Shown here: piece after piece, positions 36,523 to 49,249 of the stretch
How the letters are laid out: each line of letters opens with the position of its first letter
Position numbering within the stretch: position 1 is the stretch's first letter
Assembly: GCA_029433525.1 (NCBI GenBank)
Contig: JAQTIF010000001.1
Coordinates: 1,364,001-1,428,000, forward strand
Direction: 5' to 3'
From: Enterobacteriaceae bacterium ESL0689
GTDB taxonomy: Bacteria > Pseudomonadota > Gammaproteobacteria > Enterobacterales > Enterobacteriaceae
Length of the DNA stretch: 64,000 nucleotides
Translations under genes and position numbers: made by a program
Notes under the pieces: model-generated
Told to the model about the DNA's origin: nothing
The model's database searches: none
What the model saw: only the letters and a program-made list of their open reading frames with translations

Positions 36523-36987
36523 CTGTCATTCCATGAGTCAGTGAAAATAATGTTTCCGTCGTTATGTTTCCATGTGATTTTTTCGTAGCTTAACGATACA
36601 GATTCAAGGTGATTATGTTTTTCTGCCACTGGGTTTTTGCAATCATGCATCAATGGACAAACCGCAACTACTCTCACACCTTCAAGCAACATGTTGAAGT
36701 ATTCTTCTTCTTGCCCTGAGTAGTTAATTCTGTGCCATTTAAATTCTGCTGATTTGAGTGTCTGACCTGTGGCTACTGCTTTGTACAGATATGGACTTGA
36801 GCTGTCGAATTCTTTTTCAAATGTTATGGGTGAATGTGATCTTCCCTGTTAATGCATCAGTTGGCAGGAACACATCATGACCGAAGCCTAAAATCTCAAT
36901 GCTTCCGTCCCGATCCTTCACATCCACAGACCCCATGATGTATGAACCGCCATCGTCTTTAAGCCACAGATAAGCTGGAATAGCCAT
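36519..36987 (-). pseudogene. hcp (TssD), type VI secretion tube protein, frameshifted
   Basis: The N-terminal frame, MAIPAYLWLKDDGGSYIMGS then DVKDRDGSIEILGFGHDVFL and DALTGKITFT, is a typical Hcp start. From about 36837 the sequence continues in another frame: PITFEKEFDSSSPYLYKAVA, TGQTLKSAEFKWHRIN, EEYFNMLLEGVRVVAV, MHDCKNP, EKHNHLESVSLSYEKITWKH and a final DGNIIFTDSWNDR. Length is 469 bases, 3n+1, so a loss of 3n+2 bases (probably about 11) near residue 50 removed the ITGTR-like loop. Hcp hexamers form the tube that carries small effectors. The broken copy would end after about 56 residues. Confidence 0.85.
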
Positions 36988-37104
36988 GAACAATCCCTTG
37001 ATATCAATGAATAATATAATTATTCTATCATATAAAAAATTAATGTGGCTATTATAAATTATAAGTAGGCAATGCACACATAATGCCATCCGTGGTGGGA
37101 TCTC

Positions 37105-37129
37105 TTATCTGTGAGCACTCACCCTCCTG
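37105..37129 (+). repeat. Right direct repeat of the T6SS mini-island (att-like)
   Basis: TTATCTGTGAGCACTCACCC plus five more bases, 23 of 25 identical to 35419-35443. Right after it, CCTCCTGC and GCAGGAGG (37123-37142) form an 8-bp hairpin close to the rdgC stop, which is probably the original ppnP/rdgC terminator. Confidence 0.7.
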
Positions 37130-37157
37130 CGCCAGCAGGAGGAATATCAATATCTGT

Positions 37158-38069
37158 TTAGCGCGCAGCTTCTCCCCCCAGCCCGGTGATCAGGTCATTG
37201 ATTAATGCAGCCAGTTCTCCGGTCATCAGAATAAAGTCGGCATCAAAACGCTGGGCGACATCTTCCCGGGCGATGTCCTGATTCTGATCGCGCAGTTCAT
37301 CGCAGAATTTGAGCCGTTTGAGGGAACCATCGTGGCATAGCAGCAACTGAATGCGTTGTTGCCAGTCAAGCGCCAGTTTAGTGACCATTTTGCCGGCTTC
37401 GATATGTACTGCAATTTCATCGCTAAGCAGATCCTGTTTTTTTGCCCGGATCATGCCGCCTTCTTCCAGTATCGCCTGTAGTTCGGCCTCATCGAGTAGC
37501 TGGAATCCTTGTGCTGCGTGACCACTGCGGACCCATTCGGTGAGCGTCAATTCAACAGGCTGTTCCAGCGTTAAAGGAACGACCGGTAGCGATCCCAGGG
37601 TTTTGCGCAACAGCGCCAGCACATCTTCGGCTTTTTTAGCACTGGCGCAATCGATCATAATCAGGTTGTTAACGCTGTCTATCCACATCATCGTCTGGCT
37701 ATAACGGCTAAAAGCACGCGGTAACAGAGAGTGTAATACTTCATCTTTCAGCGAATCTTTTTCTGTCTTTTTCAGCTTTCGCCCCTGATCCGCCTCCAGC
37801 TTGCGGATTTTGGCTTCCAGTGCCTGTTTAATCACCGGTGAGGGCAGAATTTTTTCCTCTTTACCTGCGCAAATCATGATCTGGCCGTTAACCGTATGAG
37901 CTAAAACTTCGCTGTGTGATCCTGCCGGGGGAACCCAACCGATCTTCACCCTATCCTGGCTACCACAAGGGGTGAAAGCCAGTCCGGCTAACTGTTTTTC
38001 CATCTCTTCGGCGCGTATGGCGGTATCGCGATTGAGTCGGTAAATCATTAAGTTTCTGAACCACAGCAT
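37158..38069 (-). CDS. rdgC: Recombination-associated protein RdgC
   Basis: From [15 protein letters not shown] the protein has 303 residues as in E. coli; an in-frame start four codons earlier is less likely. RdgC forms a ring-shaped dimer that binds DNA without sequence choice and restrains RecA. Conserved stretches: [66 protein letters not shown] and [20 protein letters not shown]. In E. coli mak is divergent from it; here mak is absent and brnQ comes next. Confidence 0.95.
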   Translation of the reverse strand: MLWFRNLMIYRLNRDTAIRAEEMEKQLAGLAFTPCGSQDRVKIGWVPPAGSHSEVLAHTVNGQIMICAGKEEKILPSPVIKQALEAKIRKLEADQGRKLKKTEKDSLKDEVLHSLLPRAFSRYSQTMMWIDSVNNLIMIDCASAKKAEDVLALLRKTLGSLPVVPLTLEQPVELTLTEWVRSGHAAQGFQLLDEAELQAILEEGGMIRAKKQDLLSDEIAVHIEAGKMVTKLALDWQQRIQLLLCHDGSLKRLKFCDELRDQNQDIAREDVAQRFDADFILMTGELAALINDLITGLGGEAAR

Positions 38070-38508
38070 GAGCGTATCCACGTTGTTATCATCAAATTTA
38101 GCCTGGCATGATAGCGAATTGTCGCTCTGTTCGTCACCTTTCTGTCGCCAATGCCAGCGAGAGGTGACAGAAGATCAACCTGCTATCGCCAGCAGCAAAA
38201 CAGTTATTGTCATCTCAGGTGGAAGGCAGTACGTTATTAGTGATGAAAATGGATAATATGTAGTCAGTTATGACGATATATTTATTTTTTATCGAATAAT
38301 AATCTGCTTTCATACTCTTCATGTATTGCACTGACAGTGGATAAACGTTTAAATTTCTTTTCCTGTAATACCATTATTCACTCTTCTTACCCGCAAGCTA
38401 TGGTTAATTTCTTTAACATTATCGTCATGTTCAAACCTTTTACCCACAAAGGGTCTACGCCATTGCTCACTTGTTAATCTATCGATATCCACAGGCAGTA
38501 ATAATTCT
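38070..38508. other. Intergenic region at the site of a missing gene block
   Basis: These 440 bases separate rdgC and brnQ. In E. coli mak, araJ, sbcC, sbcD, phoB and phoR lie here. I found no readable remnant of any of them on either strand. The right part is AT-rich and should hold the brnQ promoter. Confidence 0.5.
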
Positions 38509-39831
38509 ATGAATCATCAGTTAAAATTTCGCGATATTATGGCATTGGGCTTTATGACCTTTGCGTTATTTGTGGGTGCTGGCAATATTATTATCCCACC
38601 GATGGTGGGGATACAGGCGGGAGAGCATGTCTGGCTCGCCGCGATCGGTTTTCTGATAACCGCGGTGGGTTTGCCGGTTCTGACTGTGATCGCACTGGCG
38701 AAGGCGGGGGGCGGATTTGAAAGTCTGAGTTCGCCGATCGGCAAAACGGCGGGTCTTCTGCTTGCGGTGGTGTGTTATCTGATCGTCGGCCCGCTTTTTG
38801 CCATCCCGAGAACGGCGACCGTCTCTTTTGAGGTAGGTATTGCGCCATTAACCGGTAGCGATGGGACGATGCCACTGATGATTTACAGTATCATCTATTT
38901 CGCACTGGCGGTACTGGTCGCGCTGTATCCCGGTAAATTATTAGATACGGTAGGTAATTTTCTGGCCCCGCTGAAAATTATCGCACTGTCCTTACTCTCT
39001 GTTGCCGTTATTATCTGGCCTGCTGGCCCGCTTAGCCATGCGCTGGAGGCTTATCGTAGCGCCCCCTTTACCCGTGGTGTGGTCGATGGTTATCTGACCA
39101 TGGATACCCTCGGGGCGATGGTTTTCGGCATTGTTATTGTTAACGCTATCCGTTCCCGAGGGGTGAATGATCGCCTTCTGTTAACCCGCTATACCATCCT
39201 CGCGGGTATGATGGCGGGGGTCGGTTTGACCTTGCTTTACCTGGCACTTTTTCGTCTCGGATCAGACAGCGCCAGTTTAGTGGCGCAATCGGCCAACGGT
39301 GCCGCTATTTTACATGCTTATGTACAGCACACCTTTGGCGGGGCGGGTAGCGCGATGCTGGCGGCGCTGATTTTCATCGCCTGTCTGGTGACCGCTGTCG
39401 GATTGACTTGCGCCTGTGCTGAATTTTTCTCTCAATATCTGCCTCTCTCTTATCGTACACTGGTGTTTTTTATTGGCTTTTTCTCAATGATGATCGCCAA
39501 TCTGGGGCTCACTCTTTTGATTGAGATATCCATTCCGGTGCTGATCACCATTTATCCGCCCTGTATCGTGTTGGTATTATTAAGTTTTACCCGTCAATGG
39601 TGGCGTAATCCCCGCCATGTGATTACGCCTGCGGTGTTTATTAGCCTGCTATTTGGTATGATTGATGGCATTAAATCGTCGGTTGTCGAGTGGATATTGC
39701 CTGCATGGACGGCACAATTGCCGCTGGCAGAGCATAAGATGGTCTGGGTCGTACCGGCGGTAGTGATGCTTATTGTAGCGATCATCTGGGATCGTATTGT
39801 TGCATGCCAGATGATCTCCCGCCCACGTTAA
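38509..39831 (+). CDS. brnQ: Branched-chain amino acid transporter BrnQ
   Basis: The protein has 440 residues and about twelve membrane helices; the LIV-II sodium- or proton-coupled carrier for leucine, isoleucine and valine. [20 protein letters not shown] near the start followed by IIPPMVG is the family signature; [33 protein letters not shown] and [20 protein letters not shown] follow. It is upstream of proY, as in E. coli, with 20 bases between the genes, so joint transcription is likely. Confidence 0.95.
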   Translation: MNHQLKFRDIMALGFMTFALFVGAGNIIIPPMVGIQAGEHVWLAAIGFLITAVGLPVLTVIALAKAGGGFESLSSPIGKTAGLLLAVVCYLIVGPLFAIPRTATVSFEVGIAPLTGSDGTMPLMIYSIIYFALAVLVALYPGKLLDTVGNFLAPLKIIALSLLSVAVIIWPAGPLSHALEAYRSAPFTRGVVDGYLTMDTLGAMVFGIVIVNAIRSRGVNDRLLLTRYTILAGMMAGVGLTLLYLALFRLGSDSASLVAQSANGAAILHAYVQHTFGGAGSAMLAALIFIACLVTAVGLTCACAEFFSQYLPLSYRTLVFFIGFFSMMIANLGLTLLIEISIPVLITIYPPCIVLVLLSFTRQWWRNPRHVITPAVFISLLFGMIDGIKSSVVEWILPAWTAQLPLAEHKMVWVVPAVVMLIVAIIWDRIVACQMISRPR

Positions 39832-39851
39832 CTGGCATGGTAACAAAGAAG

Positions 39852-41225
39852 ATGAAAGGTGGTAACGTACTGAAGCGCGGGCTAAACGCCCGGCATATTC
39901 GTTTTATGGCGCTGGGCTCGGCTATTGGAACCGGCCTGTTTTATGGATCGGCCGATGCGATTAAGATGGCAGGCCCCAGTGTCCTGCTGGCTTATATGAT
40001 CGGCGGCGTTGTCGCCTATATTATCATGCGCGCCCTCGGCGAGATGTCAGTACAGAATCCGGCCGCCAGTTCGTTTTCTCGTTATGCACAGGATTACCTT
40101 GGCCCGCTGGCAGGTTATATTACTGGCTGGACATACTGTTTTGAAATTTTGATTGTTGCTATCGCCGATGTTACCGCCTTTGGGATCTATATGGGAGTCT
40201 GGTTCCCGACCGTACCTCACTGGATTTGGGTACTCAGTGTGGTGCTGCTCATCTGTATGATTAATCTGATGAGTGTGAAGGTTTTTGGCGAGCTGGAATT
40301 CTGGTTCTCATTTTTTAAAGTTGCCACGATTATCATCATGATCGTCGCCGGGCTGGGGATGATCTTCTGGGGTATCGGTAACGGGGGACAGCCTACCGGT
40401 ATTGATAATCTGTGGCGTCATGGTGGTTTTTTCAGTCATGGCTGGCTGGGAATGGTGATGTCATTACAGATGGTGATGTTCGCTTACGGTGGCATCGAAA
40501 TTATTGGCATCACCGCCGGTGAGGCGAAAGATCCGCAAAAATCGATCCCGCAGGCGATTAATTCGGTTCCGCTGAGGATACTGATTTTTTATGTTGGTAC
40601 GCTGTTCGTTATCATGTCACTTTATCCGTGGGATCAGGTGGGTACCAACGGCAGTCCATTTGTCCTGACTTTTCAACATCTGGGGATTACCTTTGCCGCC
40701 AGTATTCTGAATTTCGTCGTGCTTACCGCTTCGCTTTCCGCCATCAACAGTGATGTCTTCGGGGTAGGCCGTATGCTGCATGGGATGGCTGAACAGGGCA
40801 ACGCGCCGAAAATTTTTGCTAAAACCTCGCATCATGGTATTCCGTGGGTAACGGTGGTCGTGATGACCGTTGCGCTATTGCTGGCGGTCTATCTGAACTA
40901 CGTGATGCCGGAAAATGTTTTTCTGGTGATTGCTTCACTGGCGACATTTGCGACCGTCTGGGTATGGATCATGATCCTGTTGTCGCAAGTCGCTTTTCGT
41001 CGCCGTTTATCCGCTGACGAGATCAAGGCGTTGCACTTCAAAGTGCCGGGAGGCGTGGCGACCACGCTGCTGGGGCTGGTGTTTCTCGTCTTTATTATCG
41101 TATTGATTGGCTACCATCCTGATACCCGTATTTCGCTGTATGCTGGCTTGATATGGATTGTGTTATTGCTGGTGGGCTGGCAGCTCAAAACGCGGCGTCA
41201 TCGTTCACCGTCAGGGCGTGGCTAA
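39852..41225 (+). CDS. proY: Proline-type amino acid permease ProY
   Basis: With the start at [10 protein letters not shown] the protein has 457 residues and aligns end to end with E. coli ProY; ATG at 39837 is possible and would add five residues. A twelve-helix amino-acid permease (APC group): [60 protein letters not shown] and [19 protein letters not shown] are characteristic. ProY is a cryptic proline transporter in Salmonella. A terminator follows at 41449. malZ, next in E. coli, is absent. Confidence 0.94.
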   Translation: MKGGNVLKRGLNARHIRFMALGSAIGTGLFYGSADAIKMAGPSVLLAYMIGGVVAYIIMRALGEMSVQNPAASSFSRYAQDYLGPLAGYITGWTYCFEILIVAIADVTAFGIYMGVWFPTVPHWIWVLSVVLLICMINLMSVKVFGELEFWFSFFKVATIIIMIVAGLGMIFWGIGNGGQPTGIDNLWRHGGFFSHGWLGMVMSLQMVMFAYGGIEIIGITAGEAKDPQKSIPQAINSVPLRILIFYVGTLFVIMSLYPWDQVGTNGSPFVLTFQHLGITFAASILNFVVLTASLSAINSDVFGVGRMLHGMAEQGNAPKIFAKTSHHGIPWVTVVVMTVALLLAVYLNYVMPENVFLVIASLATFATVWVWIMILLSQVAFRRRLSADEIKALHFKVPGGVATTLLGLVFLVFIIVLIGYHPDTRISLYAGLIWIVLLLVGWQLKTRRHRSPSGRG

Positions 41226-41545
41226 ATAGCTTATATGGACATGAACCCTGATAAAAATTCGTACTCTCTGGCCTCATTAGGGTCATGACTTGCTATAGGC
41301 CAGCTATTTGTCGGGTTTACAGAGAGTCGATTCTGCCTGTCAGTACTTTAGCTTATTGACTTTGCATATATTTATAACAACCTGGCTTCGTTACATAGCC
41401 TGTTTTATGGCTTACCCGTGCTACGCTATCCGGGCATTGATATCATTCAGCGGCTCCCTCTGAGCCGCTTTTTTATCTGAAATAACAAAAGGGGTGCTGG
41501 CGCCATCACAGGCTACCAGCAGCAGGGTCAGACGATTCATGCTCT
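41226..41545. other. Intergenic region after proY
   Basis: Contains a short inverted pair ACTCTCTG / CAGAGAGT about 60 bases apart (41262-41328) and, at the right, the strong proY terminator. No gene is visible. Confidence 0.45.
41449..41474 (+). terminator. Terminator downstream of proY
   Basis: AGCGGCTC and GAGCCGCT form an 8-bp stem around a five-base loop, followed by six T. It lies 220 bases beyond proY; the distance suggests that it may once have ended a gene now lost. Confidence 0.75.
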
Positions 41546-42414
41546 TTATGCTTCGCCCATAAACTTCCAGTCCACATGCTGGTCTTCCTGCAGCCATTTG
41601 GTTTTAAACGGCCACGGGCGATGGATGACTTTGACGACCCGGTCGGTGGGCATGATTTGCCCTTCGCGAAAGTAGCGCGTTTCTTCTTTACTGACGCCCA
41701 CATTCGGTATCCAGGCAATTTTCCAGTAACCACTTTTCGGGCAGGGTTCGCCGGTGCGGCACAGGATGCGGGGGACGCTGTTGCTGGCGAAGTCCGGCGA
41801 GCTGGGTAGTGGCCGTCCGGTTTGTGGATTCAGTTGCCTGGCTTTGGCCAGGTCGAAGATCAGCTGGAATCTGGGCTGCGGGGGCTCGACATTGGCATCG
41901 TACTCCTCTATCCATTTCAGTTTGCCATCCAGGCCGGAAGCGGCGCAGGCGGCAGCGGAACGATTTCATTGATTTCCGGGACTTTGGGGTGGACGTAGGA
42001 GTATCTTGACAACACATCACCAATGGCTTTATAGCGACGGGAACGTTCTTCATCCTTCTGCTGACCTAAGTAGTAAAGCTCATCTGTTGGTTCGACACCA
42101 CGAAATCCATGTTCCAGAAAGCTAGCTGCCCCTGTTGTTCCGGCTGCTACACCTAACTGAAAAGCCTCAAGGGCTTCCTGATATTGCTGACGGTTTTTTA
42201 AATTAATACCTAAATCCCGAGCCGCCTCTCCTTCTCCCTGTTCAGCAGCACAACGCCGCAACTGCCGGGAGACATCCGGTGCCATATCAGCAGGAAGCAA
42301 CTTCTCCCCGAGATAGGCCTGCGCCTGTGGATTCCCTTCAATCCACGGAAGAGGCAACATGCACTGACCGGTCACATCGGGTTTAACGGGGGCAATAATA
42401 TCCCGGATATTCAT
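41546..42414 (-). pseudogene. SEL1-like/DUF6396-type protein, possible T6SS immunity (frameshifted)
   Basis: The first frame (165 codons, from MNIRDIIAPVKPDVTGQCML) has tetratricopeptide/SEL1-like helices: AAEQGEGEAARDLGINLKNR and EALEAFQLGVAAGTTGAASF. It stops after PAPLPAWMAN, but adding one base at 41935 or so restores a frame that runs KLKWIEEYDANVEPPQPRFQ, GEPCPKSGYWKIAWIPNV, TRYFREGQIMPTDRVVK and ends DQHVDWKFMGEA. The total is then 289 residues. The C-terminal G-x-W...RYF-x-x-G-x-x-MP pattern recalls polymorphic-toxin immunity domains (Imm71/72-like). GGAGG precedes the start, which overlaps the stop of an upstream relic. The one-base loss could be a mutation or a sequencing error. Confidence 0.6.
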
Positions 42415-42611
42415 TCGTTTTCCTCCTTGTCTGTCTCTGTATCTGTCTGGCCGTTAAGCAGGGCGTTATACTGGTTTCGCAGTTCATTTTTACTGGTATC
42501 TGTAATGAATGCTGGTTCAGGTGCCATCTGGTCATATTCCTGGATGGCACAGTTCACCGGGCCACTCCAGTGCTATGAAACTTCATTTTCGTGGAACCAC
42601 TTAAGACCCGA
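42411..42611 (-). pseudogene. C-terminal relic of an upstream ORF, possibly a T6SS effector
   Basis: A 67-codon frame reads SGLKWFHENEVS, then TAG (42573-42575), then HWSGPVNCAIQEYDQMAPEP and AFITDTSKNELRNQYNALLN, with a Thr/Glu/Asp-rich end and TGA overlapping the next gene's ATG. The stop-start overlap shows it was the end of a real gene in an operon with the SEL1-like gene. The pattern is reminiscent of the C-termini of large type VI lipase effectors (Tle type), but this is a weak resemblance from memory. The 5' part is gone. Confidence 0.45.
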
Positions 42612-42688
42612 CTACAGCCTGTGATCTTATTACCCACATGAATAATACTTTTTATAATTTATTCATCAGATAAATTATAAATATTTTA

Positions 42689-42913
42689 TTATCGACTCAA
42701 CTGTTTCCGCAGCAGCAGGAGAAATAACTTATATTTTTTGGCATGAAATTTTATTTCATCAGGGATCTCACGGTGTTTCAATTCCGGTAATTCGGTTATC
42801 TGATAAAAGTCACTATAATTGTGGTAATTTTTTACCAGTTCCAGTTCTGGCATTAAATCTAAAGGCATGACATGGAGTGCATAACCCCTGCGCACTTTTG
42901 CCAGGTTCTGCAT
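42689..42913 (-). CDS. Hypothetical protein or gene fragment, 74 residues
   Basis: Starts MQNLAKVRRGYALHVMPLDL and ends with a basic, leucine-rich tail, FLLLLRKQLSR. I do not recognise it. It is AT-rich compared with its neighbours, has no clear ribosome site, and lies between a decayed cassette and acpH. It may be a small horizontally gained gene, a fragment, or not coding. Confidence 0.3.
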   Translation of the reverse strand: MQNLAKVRRGYALHVMPLDLMPELELVKNYHNYSDFYQITELPELKHREIPDEIKFHAKKYKLFLLLLRKQLSR

Positions 42914-42955
42914 CTCGCCGATACAGTTTTTATGACCTTTAGAGTCTGGCAGGGA

Positions 42956-43537
42956 TTACAGCTTTTGCTGCTGCGCCAGCGCCATCATCTGTGGATAGAA
43001 ATGCCAGAAGCCTTGTTCGAGTTTATCGTAGTGAGTATGGAAATCCTGCCAGCAATCGCTCAGTGCCTGCAGGCGTGGCCGACGCCGGGCCATGCCATTG
43101 AGGACGGACTGAATAAAGTCCTTCTCCTGATACCGTTCCAGCCAGCGTTCAGACCACAGCATGGCATTCAGTCGGGTGAAAGCAGGCGGAAAATCAGCGT
43201 CACAGGCGCTGATCTGCGTTTCGGCATAGCGGCTAAATTGATCCAGCGTGAGGGCAGGCGACAGGCGATCCCAGTGGCGCGATAAAAAATGATCCCATAT
43301 GATGTCAAGCGCAATCGGAGCCACACGGCGTGTGAGCGGGCGAAACCACGCTTTCGTCGCCGTGACTTGTGCCAGGTTATCGGTGAAGACATCCACACGA
43401 CGATGCATAAAGATCCCGGCGACGATCTCAGCAGAATAGCGTGCTGTGGGATTGCCACGGATAAAATCGGCGACCAGATTACCCGGCAATGAGCTGCCCG
43501 CCAGGTGGGCGAGATGTAAATGAGCGAGAAAATTCAT
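42956..43537 (-). CDS. acpH: Acyl carrier protein phosphodiesterase AcpH
   Basis: The protein has 193 residues, equal to E. coli Acp[44 protein letters not shown] and [13 protein letters not shown] contain the conserved His/Asp residues of this HD-like family. The enzyme removes phosphopantetheine from acyl carrier protein in the cytoplasm. It is divergent from queA, as in E. coli. Confidence 0.93.
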   Translation of the reverse strand: MNFLAHLHLAHLAGSSLPGNLVADFIRGNPTARYSAEIVAGIFMHRRVDVFTDNLAQVTATKAWFRPLTRRVAPIALDIIWDHFLSRHWDRLSPALTLDQFSRYAETQISACDADFPPAFTRLNAMLWSERWLERYQEKDFIQSVLNGMARRRPRLQALSDCWQDFHTHYDKLEQGFWHFYPQMMALAQQQKL

Positions 43538-43632
43538 CGTTTATTAACCTTCCTTAAGGGGCAATAGTTGCAGGGAACCCCTCACGGCACTAGACTACCC
43601 GCTTCATTGAGTATTGAGCCTGAGTTATTGAT

Positions 43633-45884
<2,252 letters not shown>

Positions 45885-45906
45885 TTTTAATAGTGAGGGA
45901 GTTTGC

Positions 45907-46239
45907 ATGAGCTTTTTTATTTCTGATGCGCTGGCAACAACCGGTGGTGCAGAGCAGGGGAGTCCGATGTCACTGGTGATGATGCTGGTCGCATTCGTTC
46001 TGATTTTTTATTTTATGATCCTGCGCCCTCAGCAGAAACGCAGTAAAGAACACCGGGATCTGATGAGTTCTATCAGCAAAGGAGATGAAGTGCTAACCAG
46101 TGGCGGTCTGGTCGGACGGGTCACCAAAGTGGCAGAAAACGGGTATATTTCCATCGCCCTGAATGATACTACGGAAGTCGTTATCAAACGTGACTTTGTT
46201 GCCGCAGTCTTGCCGAAAGGCACCATGAAGGCGCTGTGA
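45907..46239 (+). CDS. yajC: Sec translocon accessory protein YajC
   Basis: The protein has 110 residues, the E. coli length. One membrane helix at about 20-38 ([20 protein letters not shown]) is followed by [20 protein letters not shown] and a small cytoplasmic beta domain with TSGGLVGRV. YajC joins SecD-SecF in the inner membrane. A GTGAGGGAG ribosome site lies before the chosen ATG; an upstream in-frame start at 45877 overlaps tgt and is not supported. Confidence 0.96.
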   Translation: MSFFISDALATTGGAEQGSPMSLVMMLVAFVLIFYFMILRPQQKRSKEHRDLMSSISKGDEVLTSGGLVGRVTKVAENGYISIALNDTTEVVIKRDFVAAVLPKGTMKAL

Positions 46240-46264
46240 TCCACTTTTCTCTAAGGGAATTGCC

Positions 46265-48112
46265 GTGTTAAACCGTTATCCTTTGTGGAAGTATATCATG
46301 CTGGTGGTGGTGCTTATCATCGGTCTGTTATATGCACTTCCCAACCTGTATGGTGAGGATCCCGCTGTTCAAATCACCGGCGTGCGCGGCAGCGCCGCCA
46401 GTGAGGAAACGCTGATCCAGGTTCAGAAAATATTACAGGAAGAAAAAATAACTTCGAAGTCAGTGGCCCTGGAAGAGGGCGCTGTCCTTGCGCGTTTTGA
46501 TACCACCGATATTCAGTTACGGGCGCGTGAAGCGTTGATGACGATATTGGGGGATAAATATGTTGTCGCGCTCAACCTCGCGCCGGCAACACCGCGCTGG
46601 TTAGCGGCGATCCACGCTGAACCTATGAAGTTAGGGCTTGATTTACGTGGTGGCGTTCACTTTCTGATGGAAGTGGATATGGAAACCGCGCTGAGTAAAT
46701 TGCAGGAGCAAAATATCGATAATCTGCGTAGTGAGTTGCGGGAAAAAGGTATCCCGTACTCCTCGGCGCGTAAAGAAGATAATTTTGCTTTGAGTATGAC
46801 CTTTCGTGACAGCAACGCCCGTGATCAGGCTGTCTCCTGGCTGAGTTCCCGTCATCAGGATCTGGTGATTTCCAGTCAGGGAAATCAGGCGCTGAAAGCG
46901 GTGATGAGCGATGAACGGCTGAGAGAAGCGCGCGAATACGCCGTTCAGCAAAACATTAGTATCTTGCGTAATCGTGTTAACCAACTGGGTGTCGCCGAGC
47001 CACTGGTGCAGCGTCAGGGTGCGGATCGGATCGTGGTTGAATTACCCGGTATTCAGGATACGGCGCGGGCAAAAGAGATCCTCGGTGCGACAGCGACGCT
47101 GGAATTCCGTCTGGTCAATACTAACATTGATCCGGCAGCGGTCAGTATGGGGCGCATCCCCGGCGATTCGGAAGTGAAATATACCCGTGAAGGCCAGCCT
47201 GTGGTGCTGTATAAGCGGGTGATCCTGACCGGTGACCATATCACTGATTCGACCTCCGGTATGGATGAATTTAATCGGCCGCAAGTGAATATTTCACTGG
47301 ATAATGCGGGTGGTAACATCATGTCCAGCTTTACTAAAGACAATATTGGTAAACCGATGGCGACGCTTTTTGTCGAATATAAGGACAGCGGCAAAAAAGA
47401 GGCCAGTGGTCGTGTGATCCTGATGAAACAGGAAGAAGTGATCAACATCGCTGATATTAAGGCGCGTCTTGGTAACAGTTTCCGCATTACCAGGATCAGT
47501 AATGCGAATGAAGCACGACAGCTGGCCTTATTACTCCGCGCTGGCGCGTTGATCGCACCGATCCAGATTGTCGAGGAACGCACTATCGGGCCGACACTGG
47601 GGATGCAGAATATTAAGCAGGGTCTCGAAGCATGTCTTGCCGGACTGGTGGTTTCTATTCTGTTCATGATCTTCTTCTATAAGAAATTCGGACTGATTGC
47701 CACGACTGCGCTGGTGGCCAACCTGATACTGATTGTCGGGGTGATGTCTCTGTTGCCGGGTGCCACACTCAGCATGCCAGGAATCGCAGGTATTGTATTA
47801 ACCCTTGCAGTAGCCGTAGATGCTAACGTGCTGATCAATGAGCGTATCAAAGAAGAACTGAGCAATGGCCGATCGATTCAGCAGGCGATTGATGAAGGTT
47901 ACCGGGGCGCTTTTAGCTCTATCTTCGATGCGAACATAACCACGTTGATTAAAGTGGTCATTCTGTATGCGGTGGGTACAGGGGCGATCAAAGGATTTGC
48001 AATTACGACCGGTATTGGTGTGGCAACATCAATGTTTACCGCTATCGTTGGTACACGCGCCATTGTGAACCTGCTATACGGTGGCAAGCGGATTAAAAAG
48101 CTGTCTATCTGA
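46265..48112 (+). CDS. secD: Protein translocase subunit SecD
   Basis: The protein has 615 residues, as in E. coli, with a GTG start ([13 protein letters not shown]). One N-terminal helix is followed by the large periplasmic P1 domain and five further helices in the C-terminal third. [16 protein letters not shown] is the D1 motif, and [17 protein letters not shown] the D4 motif with charged residues used for proton-driven pulling of exported proteins. It forms the SecDF-YajC complex with its neighbours. It is 25 bases after yajC. Confidence 0.97.
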   Translation: MLNRYPLWKYIMLVVVLIIGLLYALPNLYGEDPAVQITGVRGSAASEETLIQVQKILQEEKITSKSVALEEGAVLARFDTTDIQLRAREALMTILGDKYVVALNLAPATPRWLAAIHAEPMKLGLDLRGGVHFLMEVDMETALSKLQEQNIDNLRSELREKGIPYSSARKEDNFALSMTFRDSNARDQAVSWLSSRHQDLVISSQGNQALKAVMSDERLREAREYAVQQNISILRNRVNQLGVAEPLVQRQGADRIVVELPGIQDTARAKEILGATATLEFRLVNTNIDPAAVSMGRIPGDSEVKYTREGQPVVLYKRVILTGDHITDSTSGMDEFNRPQVNISLDNAGGNIMSSFTKDNIGKPMATLFVEYKDSGKKEASGRVILMKQEEVINIADIKARLGNSFRITRISNANEARQLALLLRAGALIAPIQIVEERTIGPTLGMQNIKQGLEACLAGLVVSILFMIFFYKKFGLIATTALVANLILIVGVMSLLPGATLSMPGIAGIVLTLAVAVDANVLINERIKEELSNGRSIQQAIDEGYRGAFSSIFDANITTLIKVVILYAVGTGAIKGFAITTGIGVATSMFTAIVGTRAIVNLLYGGKRIKKLSI

Positions 48113-48122
48113 GGAGTGCATT

Positions 48123-49097
48123 GTGGCACAGGAATATACCATTGAACAATTGAATCACGGCCGTAAAGTCTATGACTTTATGTGCTGGGATTACTGGGCT
48201 TTCGGCATCTCCGGTTTGTTGCTGATCGCTGCCATCGTGGTGATGGGGGTACGCGGCTTTAACTGGGGGCTGGATTTTACCGGCGGTACCGTCATGGAGA
48301 TCACCCTGGAAAAACCTGCTGAGATGGACAAAATACGCGAGGCATTGCAACACGCTGGGTTTCACGATCCGCAGTTGCAAAACTTTGGCAGTAGCCACGA
48401 TATTATCGTCCGTATGCCGCCGGTGCCTGATATCAAAAGCAGTGAGGAGTTAGCTAACCGGGTTATCAACGTCATCAACCAGGCGACGACGCAAAACGCG
48501 AGGATAACAAAGCCCATCGAGTTTGTCGGGCCAACCGTCGGGGCGGATCTGGAGCAGAGTGGCATCATGGCACTTCTGAGCGCATTGGTCTGTATCCTGA
48601 TCTATGTTGGCTTACGCTTTGAATGGCGTCTGGCGACCGGGGTGGTACTGGCTTTGGCACACGATGTGATAATCACGATGGGGCTGCTTTCGTTATTTCA
48701 TATCGAAATTGACATGACCATTGTCGCCTCCCTGATGTCAGTCATTGGTTACTCACTGAATGATAGCATCGTGGTATCTGACCGTATTCGTGAAAATTTC
48801 CGCAGGATCCGTCGTGGTACGCCTTATGAGATCTTCAATATCTCGTTGACTCAGACACTGCATCGTACCTTGATAACTTCCGGTACCACATTAGTGGTGA
48901 TCCTGATGTTGTATCTTTTTGGCGGCCCGGTCTTACAGGGATTCTCGCTGACGATGCTGATCGGTGTCTCGATCGGTACGGCTTCTTCAATTTATGTCGC
49001 CTCAGCCCTCGCGCTGAAGCTGGGAATGAAGCGCGAACATATGATACCGCAAAAAGTCGAGAAAGAAGGGGCTGACCAACCCTCTATGCTACTATAG
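48123..49097 (+). CDS. secF: Protein translocase subunit SecF
   Basis: The protein has 324 residues from a GTG start ([19 protein letters not shown]); a frame extension back to 48081 overlaps secD and is not used. Six membrane helices are expected. [24 protein letters not shown]-like [28 protein letters not shown] and [19 protein letters not shown] are the SecF marks. It works with SecD to complete protein export using the proton gradient. A strong terminator follows. E. coli yajD and tsx are not present after it. Confidence 0.97.
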   Translation: MAQEYTIEQLNHGRKVYDFMCWDYWAFGISGLLLIAAIVVMGVRGFNWGLDFTGGTVMEITLEKPAEMDKIREALQHAGFHDPQLQNFGSSHDIIVRMPPVPDIKSSEELANRVINVINQATTQNARITKPIEFVGPTVGADLEQSGIMALLSALVCILIYVGLRFEWRLATGVVLALAHDVIITMGLLSLFHIEIDMTIVASLMSVIGYSLNDSIVVSDRIRENFRRIRRGTPYEIFNISLTQTLHRTLITSGTTLVVILMLYLFGGPVLQGFSLTMLIGVSIGTASSIYVASALALKLGMKREHMIPQKVEKEGADQPSMLL

Positions 49098-49116
49098 CGC
49101 TGCGGTCTGCAATAAA

Positions 49117-49147
49117 AAATCCCGGTCTGATGATCGGGATTTTTTTA
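49117..49147 (+). terminator. Terminator of the queA-secF operon
   Basis: AATCCCG and CGGGATT form a 7-bp stem around a ten-base loop, flanked by an A run and seven T, about 20 bases after the secF stop. Confidence 0.85.
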
Positions 49148-49249
49148 TACACTATTTTTGCTCTGGTCAGTGCTCTGCTGACATAATGCTGTCAGCAGGG
49201 CTGACATACACTTCTGCCTGATTCATAAGATGAACAGGAGAGTGAAAGT

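Noticed and set aside
41262-41328. ACTCTCTG / CAGAGAGT inverted pair as another mobile element
   Set aside because: Eight-base ends with about 60 bp between and no similar copy in the window; could be chance.
42872-43285. 137-codon plus-strand frame over acpH
   Set aside because: AcpH on the other strand is full length and conserved, so this is a shadow.
47053-47667. Long open frame (204 codons) opposite secD
   Set aside because: It is the complement of strongly conserved SecD coding sequence, has no ribosome site and gives a serine/arginine-rich product typical of antisense reading.
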